Shown piece by piece: positions 1 through 4,365 of a DNA stretch of 7,372 nt. Source of the DNA: Anaerolineales bacterium (lineage in GTDB: Bacteria; Chloroflexota; Anaerolineae; Anaerolineales; E44-bin32). The notes below the pieces were generated by a model, which saw only the letters and a program-made list of their open reading frames with translations, was not told where the DNA came from and did not search any database. The translations under genes and the position numbers were made by a program. The number at the start of each line of letters is the position of its first letter. Within the stretch, counting starts at the first letter, position 1. The stretch covers positions 1 to 7,372 of the forward strand of contig JAUWFP010000101.1 in NCBI GenBank assembly GCA_030606845.1. The letters are read 5' to 3'.

Positions 1-2
1 GT

Positions 3-143
3 TCTTGCAGGATTCTATTCGGGCGCTCACATTTGAGATACAAGGGTAAGGTCTGGCGACACGTCCCCTCTGGTGCACACCCGCTGCATGCCGGTCACAT
101 TCTGAGAGCGATTTGTGCGGGTTCAAGACGACTGAGCAAATGA
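3..143 (+). pseudogene. Truncated RES-domain toxin (N-terminal fragment)
   Basis: The third forward frame is open from the window edge to a TGA at 141-143. From a possible TTG start at 33 it reads RYKGKVWRHVPSGAHPLHAGHILRA. From memory this resembles the beginning of RES-domain toxins, which have a WRH(I/V)P..ahPLH.G.ILrA segment followed by a GRWN..G.YGCLYT block. Here the GRWN block is missing: the frame continues with about eleven unrelated residues and stops. RES toxins act on NAD+ in RES/Xre toxin-antitoxin pairs, and at about 36 residues this fragment could not be active. The first frame ends at a TGA (34-36) that overlaps the possible TTG start, which would fit the tail of an upstream antitoxin gene, but too little is visible to say. 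The family call rests on about 25 residues. Confidence 0.4.
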
Positions 144-177
144 TAGGAGCGACAAAAGAAGTGCGTTTCACGCAGAA

Positions 178-205
178 TTCTCTCCACCCAAAACAAAACT
201 ATAAT
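178..205 (+). promoter_or_regulatory. Candidate sigma70-type promoter for the DUF433/DUF5615 pair
   Basis: A perfect TATAAT lies at 200-205. The best -35 candidate at a sensible distance is TTCTCT (178-183, 16-base spacer), which is weak. This would give a leader of about 85 bases before the ATG at 296. Autoregulation by the antitoxin product is plausible for such a pair, but I see no clear operator. Confidence 0.45.
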
Positions 206-282
206 AGAATCTCAGTCAGCCCCCGCTACTTGCTCCAGAGTGGTTGAACTGGGAGAATTGGCATCGAATCTGTTGGACTGGT

Positions 283-287
283 GGAGG
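283..287 (+). promoter_or_regulatory. Ribosome binding site deciding the DUF433 start
   Basis: GGAGG with an 8-base spacer to the ATG at 296. It lies inside the sequence that would be translated from the alternative GTG at 281, so it argues for the ATG. Confidence 0.7.
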
Positions 288-295
288 CAGACATT

Positions 296-532
296 ATGAA
301 AGAAAACCTGATCGTATCGGACCCCAAGGTAATGATGGGAAAGCCTGTAATCAAAGGGACGCGCATCACCGTAGAACTGATTCTGGAGAAGTTAGCCGCG
401 GGAGAAACACCAGAGCAAATCCTTGAGGCACATCCGCGGTTGGCACGCGCCTCGATCCAGGCCGCACTTGCATTTGCGTCCGAGGCACTGCGAGCGGATG
501 TGGTCTATCCAACTCTTTCTGAGTCCCAATGA
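296..532 (+). CDS. DUF433 family protein (probable antitoxin)
   Basis: The product is 78 residues and is a small helix-turn-helix-like protein of the DUF433 family. The signature GKPVIKGTRITVE at about residues 15-27 is typical (G.P.I.GTR..v). It is followed by LILEKLAAGETPEQILEAHP, matching the family's helical DNA-binding-like segment, and then a third helix, ARASIQAALAFASEAL. DUF433 proteins are commonly found directly upstream of DUF5615 PIN-like proteins and are regarded as VapB-like antitoxins. That is the arrangement here: its TGA overlaps the next gene's ATG in an ATGA (529-532), implying coupled translation. The ATG at 296 is preferred over the GTG at 281 because a GGAGG sits 8 bases before it. 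The likely role is to neutralise the downstream protein and repress the pair's own promoter. The family is clear; the antitoxin role is inferred from gene context. Confidence 0.85.
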   Translation: MKENLIVSDPKVMMGKPVIKGTRITVELILEKLAAGETPEQILEAHPRLARASIQAALAFASEALRADVVYPTLSESQ

Positions 533-879
533 AATTCTTGGCCGACGAGAACATTGACCAGCAGATCGTTCAAGTGCTCCGTGAACGCGGTCATGAGGTC
601 CTCTATGTGGTTGAAATGGAGCGCGGCGTCGACGATGATTTTCTCTCAGATCTAACCAATGAAGAAAACGCGATTCTTATTACGGCCGACAAAGACTTTG
701 GCGAAATCGTCTTCAGGCAAGAACGTGTGTTATATGGGGTCGTACTTCTCAGGCTTTCAGGGATTAGCCCACTGGAGAAGGCATCGATCGTCGCGGCGGC
801 GGTAGAGGAACACACCTCCGAACTCCCACAGGCATTTACGGTTGTCTCAGCAGAGACAATCCGCATAAGACGTGTCTAG
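529..879 (+). CDS. DUF5615 family PIN-like protein (probable toxin)
   Basis: The product is 116 residues, full length for the DUF5615 group of compact PIN-like nucleases. The N-terminus MKFLADENID carries the first acidic cluster (D6, E7), followed by an RGHEV segment. The second acidic block, ITADKDFGEIV, lies at about residues 51-61 (D54, D56, E59), and a conserved-looking LLRL follows near 73-76. These acidic residues correspond to the metal-binding site of PIN-fold RNases, so an RNA-cleaving toxin role is likely but not proven for this protein. It overlaps the DUF433 gene by 4 bases. No terminator is obvious after its TAG; only a weak CTGAG/CTCAG inverted repeat follows. The pair may stabilise the element by post-segregational killing (inference). 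Confidence 0.85.
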   Translation: MKFLADENIDQQIVQVLRERGHEVLYVVEMERGVDDDFLSDLTNEENAILITADKDFGEIVFRQERVLYGVVLLRLSGISPLEKASIVAAAVEEHTSELPQAFTVVSAETIRIRRV

Positions 880-1007
880 GGCTGAGCGACGTCTCAGATA
901 TTCCAGAGCGCGTTTGAATCGTAATGATTGTGAATCTGACGCAGCTGCCACCGTTCTCCAGTTGGATTAGGACTGCGGCCGAAGTACTCTTTGCGTCCCT
1001 AATACTT

Positions 1008-1053
1008 CATCAATACAACTTGATGGTTAATTAACCGCTATCTAGACCATCAA
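1008..1053 (+). promoter_or_regulatory. Nested inverted repeats upstream of dnaN (operator or switch candidate)
   Basis: TTGATGGT (1020-1027) is perfectly complementary to ACCATCAA (1046-1053). Its first six bases are also complementary to an upstream CATCAA (1008-1013), so the central arm could pair either way. A perfect 12-bp palindrome, GGTTAATTAACC (1025-1036), overlaps the central arm. The layout suits a protein-binding operator or alternative RNA pairing ahead of the clamp operon. No binding protein can be named from the sequence. Confidence 0.45.
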
Positions 1054-1070
1054 CCACACAGCCGCAAATC

Positions 1071-1101
1071 GAAGCCAGACAGCATTGCTGTCTGGTGCTT
1101 C
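1071..1101 (+). terminator. Strong hairpin just before the dnaN ribosome binding site
   Basis: GAAGC-CAGACAG and CTGTCTG-GT-GCTTC form a long stem with a GT bulge. The core CCAGACAGCA/TGCTGTCTGG is a perfect 10-bp inverted repeat around one base, so the RNA loop would be short. A modest T-rich stretch (TTCTATTT) follows before the AAGGAG. It could be a leaky terminator or attenuator, or a 5' UTR stabiliser. With under ten bases between hairpin and ribosome binding site, an effect on clamp expression is plausible. Confidence 0.5.
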
Positions 1102-1109
1102 TATTTAAA

Positions 1110-1115
1110 AAGGAG
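1110..1115 (+). promoter_or_regulatory. Ribosome binding site deciding the dnaN start
   Basis: AAGGAG with a 6-base spacer to the ATG at 1122. The GTG at 1095 in the same frame lies inside the preceding hairpin and has no such site, so the ATG is preferred. Confidence 0.7.
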
Positions 1116-1121
1116 ATCAAT

Positions 1122-2285
1122 ATGAAAGCAGTAGGATTTGCCTCCGTGTTGGCCTCTGCGCTCTCGGAAGCGCAGAGCTTCACGGACAGGTCGCACAGCA
1201 TAGAAGCGATCCGGAATGTCCTCATCGAAGCGGAGGGGAACAGCATCCGGGTGACCGGCATGAACCTGGCCACGGGATTCACCACAAGCGTGGAAGCTCA
1301 GGTGGGGGAGGGCGGTCGCATGGTGATCCCTGGTGAGATCTCGGACATCCTCAAGACCTGCGAGGGCAGTGTGAGACTTGCGTCAAGCGGGACGAAGCTT
1401 CAGGTTCAAACGGACGGCTTCAAGGGCTCCTTCAACAGCATTAACGGCAGCGACTATCCCGAGATGCCATCACCTTCCAACCTTACGGGCACCGCGACGA
1501 TCGAAGCTGGAATCCTGGATGCGGCTCTTGCCTTGACGACCTTCTCTGCGGGTGATGTGGAATCGATGTTCACGGGCAACATCCTCTTCCGCTTCAAATC
1601 CGCAGAAAAGAAACTCACTCTGGTAGCCACAGACGGGATCCGCTTCTCCGTCGCAACCATCCCGATCGCGAAGACTTCCTTCAAGGAAGATGTCGAGGTA
1701 CTCATACCTCGAAGGAGCGCCGACACCATCCGGCGACCACTGAAGAGCCATTCTCTCAAATCCGACGATCGTGAGAAGGTGAAGATCGGGATCGCTCAAG
1801 ATCGCAAGATGCTCGTCTATGGAGAAGGGTTCTCCTGGTTCGCCTCACGGGTGGACTGCAAATTCCCGGACATCTCTAGCGTCCTTCCAAGAAGCGCAGC
1901 CTGCATTGCGCTGCTGAACACCCAGGAGTTCCTGCAGAACTGCCGCCGCATTATTGCTATGTCCAAGATGAACCGTTCAAAGCAGGGATTGAATGTGACG
2001 CTTCATTTTGACCCTGATGCCGGCACCCTGGCGCTGGACAGCCAGGTGGATGAGGTGGGCTCGGGCAGCACCGTTTTAGGAGCTCAGTTTAGGAAAGAAA
2101 GTGCAGCGATCGAGGTGTGTCTGAACATCAATTATTTGATGGACAGCTTGAGCGCTCTTCACGCCCAGGATGTTGCGGTCTGTCAACTGACGATCGCCGA
2201 GGAGGATAAGACACCGATCACCATCACGGGCAATTTCTCGAACGGGATCGCCAATCTCATGGGTATATCTCGGATGCGAAGATGA
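1122..2285 (+). CDS. dnaN: Divergent DNA polymerase III beta sliding clamp
   Basis: The product is 387 residues, slightly longer than the usual 365-380 of DnaN, and spans all three clamp domains. Domain I has the helix FASVLASALSEAQSF, the strand RNVLIEAEGNSIRVTGMNLATG, VIPGEISDILKTC, and DGFKGSFNSINGSDYPEMP (about 98-116). Domain II has the characteristic LVATDGIRFSVATIP (about 167-181; usual form LvaTDGhRLA) and IPRRSADTIRRPL. Domain III has FPDISSVLPRS, the NTQEFLQNCRRI helix, and NINYLMDSLSAL (family NpkYLldaL). A DnaN ring encircles DNA and tethers polymerases and other partners through a hydrophobic pocket. The C-terminus is unusual: the normal MPM(R/K)L ending, part of that pocket, is replaced by LMGISRMRR. 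This suggests an accessory, element-encoded clamp rather than the housekeeping copy. It sits 80 bases upstream of the PRTRC genes and probably shares their transcript. Confidence 0.85.
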   Translation: MKAVGFASVLASALSEAQSFTDRSHSIEAIRNVLIEAEGNSIRVTGMNLATGFTTSVEAQVGEGGRMVIPGEISDILKTCEGSVRLASSGTKLQVQTDGFKGSFNSINGSDYPEMPSPSNLTGTATIEAGILDAALALTTFSAGDVESMFTGNILFRFKSAEKKLTLVATDGIRFSVATIPIAKTSFKEDVEVLIPRRSADTIRRPLKSHSLKSDDREKVKIGIAQDRKMLVYGEGFSWFASRVDCKFPDISSVLPRSAACIALLNTQEFLQNCRRIIAMSKMNRSKQGLNVTLHFDPDAGTLALDSQVDEVGSGSTVLGAQFRKESAAIEVCLNINYLMDSLSALHAQDVAVCQLTIAEEDKTPITITGNFSNGIANLMGISRMRR

Positions 2286-2311
2286 TCCAATCCGGGACAC
2301 AAGTAATTCCA

Positions 2312-2340
2312 GGGGCAGATACTGTGGAAGTATCTACCCC
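2312..2340 (+). terminator. Hairpin between dnaN and PRTRC E (attenuator or weak terminator)
   Basis: GGGG-C-AGATACT (2312-2323) pairs with AGTATCT-A-CCCC (2329-2340) around a 5-base loop, with one C/A mismatch. It is followed by CCACCTCTTTATAAGGAG, so the T-run is poor and the ribosome binding site of the next gene comes 11 bases later. It may reduce or separate expression of the clamp and the cassette; a complete stop is unlikely. Confidence 0.5.
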
Positions 2341-2365
2341 CACCTCTTTATAAGGAGAAAAACCG

Positions 2366-3007
2366 ATGACAGAAATGCTTGATAACCCTCTCGGATTTGA
2401 GAGCGAAGCGTTCATCCCAGAGGATGCGCATGAGGCATTTGGCCGAGCCGAGATAACGGCGTCGATCTTGCTTTCTGTAGAAGACGACAATGATAAAACC
2501 CGCTCTTGCACTCTGATGCTCTCGGTTGAGCCCCCTACGGACATCCCCTACAAGACTCTCAATCCACCGCCATCATCAGCTCTCTGTGCATTGGAAGAGA
2601 TTGCAGGCGCCATACAGAGTCTCGTTGCAGATCAGAAGGCGCTCTTTGGAAGAGCATGGCTGCAAGCTTGGACAGAAGAACAGGAAAAGAAACGAAAGTC
2701 CAGGAAAAGTCGCAAAAAGAAAACCAGCAAATCACCACCCAAAACCAAGCTGGTGGAAAAGCCTACCGAAGAGAGGGTACAGGAAGAGAAAGCAGAACTT
2801 GTGGAGGAGGAACGCAAGGACCAACCAGAAACCGCAGAAGACGAAACGGAAGAAATTAAAGCACAAGCCAACAAGACCGACGAAGTCGATGAAGATGATG
2901 AGCAGACCGAGATCGACGATGAAGAAGCAGAGGAAGATGCTGACGATGTCGACGACGAAGATTACAGCAGCGATCAGCTCTCTCTTCTAGGCGGGATCGA
3001 GCTCTAG
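2366..3007 (+). CDS. PRTRC system protein E
   Basis: The product is 213 residues. The first 105 residues form a compact part with predicted strands (AEITASILLSVED, CTLMLSVEP) and a helix (SALCALEEIAGAIQSLVADQKALFG). A basic stretch rich in K, R and S follows (about 107-128), then a long, highly acidic E/D-rich low-complexity tail (about 131-200), which is probably disordered. PRTRC protein E (TIGR03741) has this build: a small domain plus a charged repetitive tail. Its place as first gene of an E-C-F-B-A-ThiF run supports the call, since sequence recognition alone is weak. The protein ends with SSDQLSLLGGIEL; QLSLL (204-208) closely resembles the clamp-binding consensus QL(S/D)LF, notable with a clamp gene just upstream. 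The start is well supported by AAGGAG 8 bases before the ATG. Function is unknown; a scaffold or recruiting role is inference. Confidence 0.65.
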   Translation: MTEMLDNPLGFESEAFIPEDAHEAFGRAEITASILLSVEDDNDKTRSCTLMLSVEPPTDIPYKTLNPPPSSALCALEEIAGAIQSLVADQKALFGRAWLQAWTEEQEKKRKSRKSRKKKTSKSPPKTKLVEKPTEERVQEEKAELVEEERKDQPETAEDETEEIKAQANKTDEVDEDDEQTEIDDEEAEEDADDVDDEDYSSDQLSLLGGIEL

Positions 3008-3033
3008 GACATCATCAACAAGGAGTATCTCTG

Positions 3034-3288
3034 ATGACTGACAAGGAAAAAACCAAAGAGAAGAAGGTCACGGCGCAATCGATAACCGTAATCCTTCCGG
3101 ACAACAGGAAATTTGATCTTGCCGCGGAAATGGCCAACGCGGATGCCGAACACATCCGTAAGGCGCTCAAAGGCATAGCTCCGGAGGTCGCACTTTCGAA
3201 AGTTGAGGAGGATGAGACAGACGATGGCGGAAACCGCACCATCAAGTTCGTCAAAGAAGTCACCCGAAAGGGTTGCAAGGCTTATTAG
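3034..3288 (+). CDS. PRTRC system protein C (ubiquitin-like/beta-grasp candidate)
   Basis: The product is 84 residues. After a lysine-rich start (about 1-11) come SITVILPDNRKFDLAAEM, a helical piece (NADAEHIRKALKGIAPEVALSKVEE), and a final strand, RTIKFVKEVTRKG. PRTRC protein C (TIGR03738) is a small protein whose ending typically reads ..F.raVGTKG, and FVKEVTRKG (72-80) matches that pattern. As I recall, it is related to the prokaryotic ubiquitin-like Pfam family Prok_Ub, although this copy is divergent in the middle. Four residues, CKAY, follow the KG. If this is a conjugated modifier, they would need trimming to expose a C-terminal glycine, and the JAMM protease encoded three genes downstream is the obvious candidate. 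AAGGAG (3020-3025) lies 8 bases before the ATG. It is spaced 26 bases from E and is probably co-transcribed. Confidence 0.7.
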   Translation: MTDKEKTKEKKVTAQSITVILPDNRKFDLAAEMANADAEHIRKALKGIAPEVALSKVEEDETDDGGNRTIKFVKEVTRKGCKAY

Positions 3289-3532
3289 GGGGTTATTGGA
3301 ACTTGAGCCTGCCTACTCTCCCTACATCCATCTGGCCTCTCTGGTCTCAGAGAGGCCAGATCCTGATCTTCCGCTAATTCCGGAGGCGACGATCGGTTCT
3401 TTGCTTAAGGCAGAACAGGAAACCGTCTCGTTGGAAGGGGCTCATAAATGGGTTTCACAAATGAACAAAGTTATCGAACGTCTGCGGCGCCTGCGCCCAT
3501 CTCCCTGGTCAGGGCCACCAACTGCGCTGTAG
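3224..3532 (+). CDS. Unidentified small ORF between PRTRC C and F
   Basis: I do not recognise the product. Read from the ATG at 3224 it has 102 residues; the first 21 overlap the end of protein C in another frame. Other starts are possible: an ATG at 3212, or a TTG at 3296 giving 78 residues just after C ends. The part beyond C looks protein-like: a short helix (RLIRGLLELEP), ASLVSERPDPDLPLIPEATIG, then a helix GAHKWVSQMNKVIERLRRLRP. Two features argue for caution. A perfect 14-bp hairpin (3330-3361) lies inside it, and its last 85 bases overlap the start of the next gene in a different frame. It could be a genuine small gene, the displaced N-terminal part of protein F after a frameshift, or non-coding. 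Without it, 3289-3447 would be an unusually long gap for this tight operon. Confidence 0.4.
   Translation: MAETAPSSSSKKSPERVARLIRGLLELEPAYSPYIHLASLVSERPDPDLPLIPEATIGSLLKAEQETVSLEGAHKWVSQMNKVIERLRRLRPSPWSGPPTAL
3330..3361 (+). repeat. Perfect 14-bp inverted repeat with 4-base loop
   Basis: ATCTGGCCTCTCTG (3330-3343) and CAGAGAGGCCAGAT (3348-3361) are exact reverse complements separated by GTCT. No T-run follows, so it is not a classical terminator. As RNA it would be very stable and could act as a processing site, mRNA stabiliser or translation barrier between protein C and the later genes; as DNA it could be a protein or recombinase site. Confidence 0.8.
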
Positions 3533-4308
3533 ATAACAAGCTTTGCTTCGCTCGTTCGCTGCTTGATAAAGTGCAACTAACCTCGGGCGCAATGGAAATC
3601 GTCCGGGGTATTGATCAAGCCTTCCCAGATATCATCGCTTCTAGCGCCGACAAACCGGCAACACCTCATAATCTGGTTCAACTTGCGATCAAAGCCCTCG
3701 AAGAAGCGGGACTCCATGGACATCCATCGGATTGGATCCGTGTCCTGAGTGCCGACCTGCACTTTTCTACAGAGATCGAAAAGGAGCACAGCCTTGAGGT
3801 TCTTTCGGATCTCACGGAAGGAATTCATATCGTAACTGAGACATCGTTTCTTTGGGAGATATCGCTTGAGGAGATGCCTCCTGGAGAACAGATAGCTTTT
3901 GCGCTCCTGGGATGGATTAGCAATGATCAAGACTTTGAGCCGCTGTACTCCCCTCAATTTGAAGAAGATGACTATGTAAACCTCGCAGTTGCGGTTTCCC
4001 AATCAGGCATCATCTTCCGTGGCGAGCTCCCTTTCACATGGCCTGATGAAAGTGGTCACTGGCGCGCGATGGCTTTCTTTGATGCCTCGAGTGGAAACCC
4101 CATCGTTGATATTCGGAACGACATCGCAACGCTGGACTGGAAGGACCTTGTCCACGTAGTTGAGCACATGCAGGATGCAGAACGCTATCTGCTACCGGCG
4201 CTGGACTATCTGGAAACTGTTATGGGTCGGGACACGGTCGCTGGCATTATCGAATGGGCTGGCCACCTTATACACGACCGAAACCTGTTTAGCGGCGAAT
4301 CGGAATGA
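3448..4308 (+). CDS. PRTRC system protein F (by position and weak similarity)
   Basis: The product is 286 residues, acidic, with no membrane segment or known catalytic motif visible. The N-terminal portion APAPISLVRATNCAVDNKLCFARSLLDKV resembles, as far as I recall, the start of PRTRC F proteins (LP.i...vP...N...LA..LL). Further on are GEQIAFALLGWISND (about 146-160), FEEDDYVNLAVAVSQSGIIFRGELPFTWPD (171-200) and a helical end (LDWKDLVHVVEHM..AERYLLPALDYLE). Its slot in E-C-F-B-A-ThiF order is the main support. An in-frame TAA lies directly before the ATG at 3448, so this is the earliest possible start. A GAAGGGG (3434-3440) 7 bases upstream serves as ribosome binding site. It overlaps the preceding small ORF by 85 bases out of frame, and F may be short for its family, so a frameshifted longer gene is the main alternative. 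Confidence 0.55.
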   Translation: MGFTNEQSYRTSAAPAPISLVRATNCAVDNKLCFARSLLDKVQLTSGAMEIVRGIDQAFPDIIASSADKPATPHNLVQLAIKALEEAGLHGHPSDWIRVLSADLHFSTEIEKEHSLEVLSDLTEGIHIVTETSFLWEISLEEMPPGEQIAFALLGWISNDQDFEPLYSPQFEEDDYVNLAVAVSQSGIIFRGELPFTWPDESGHWRAMAFFDASSGNPIVDIRNDIATLDWKDLVHVVEHMQDAERYLLPALDYLETVMGRDTVAGIIEWAGHLIHDRNLFSGESE

Positions 4309-4337
4309 CATGCGAGGACGTTTTCTAAACAGGCTTC
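4280..4337 (+). repeat. Inverted repeat across the F stop codon, before PRTRC B
   Basis: CCTGTTTAG (4284-4292) is the exact reverse complement of CTAAACAGG (4325-4333). Beyond one A/C mismatch the pairing continues with GAA/TTC (4280-4282 and 4335-4337). The loop is 32 bases and includes the stop codon of F. TTTT follows at 4338-4340 region, then the strong B ribosome binding site. It could be an internal attenuator or RNA processing site separating E-C-F from B-A-ThiF. Confidence 0.5.
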
Positions 4338-4365
4338 TTTTGGAACTTCTTTCAAGGAGGAGTTT

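Larger units (their letters stand above)
880..1121 (+). other. Gene-free leader region upstream of the sliding clamp gene
   Basis: No credible ORF lies on either strand in these 242 bases. The first 110 bases hold nothing I recognise. The last 115 bases are rich in inverted repeats (1008-1053 and 1071-1101), described separately, and include a weak promoter candidate: TTGCGT at 991-996, a 17-base spacer, and TACAAC at 1014-1019. Confidence 0.6.

Noticed and set aside
244..426. 60-residue + strand ORF overlapping the DUF433 gene
   Set aside because: Out of frame with the recognisable DUF433 protein and without its own family motif.
884..899. CTGAG/CTCAG as terminator of the DUF433/DUF5615 pair
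   Set aside because: Only a 5-bp stem and no T-run follows; too weak to call.
1095..1121. Upstream GTG start adding nine residues to DnaN
   Set aside because: It lies within the leader hairpin and before the AAGGAG; the ATG at 1122 has correct spacing and fits the family N-terminus.
1470..1799. Minus-strand ORFs opposite dnaN
   Set aside because: They oppose a clear clamp gene and match no known pattern.
2526..2990. 154-residue + strand ORF inside PRTRC E
   Set aside because: It is a frame shadow of the low-complexity lysine and glutamate codons of E, producing an implausible K/R/S/T-rich sequence.
3546..3559. TTCGCT direct repeat in the start of F
   Set aside because: Two 6-base copies only; within coding sequence and not beyond chance.
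3577..4002. 141-residue minus-strand ORF opposite PRTRC F
   Set aside because: Antisense to F, no good ribosome binding site or family motif. F has the better start site and operon position.
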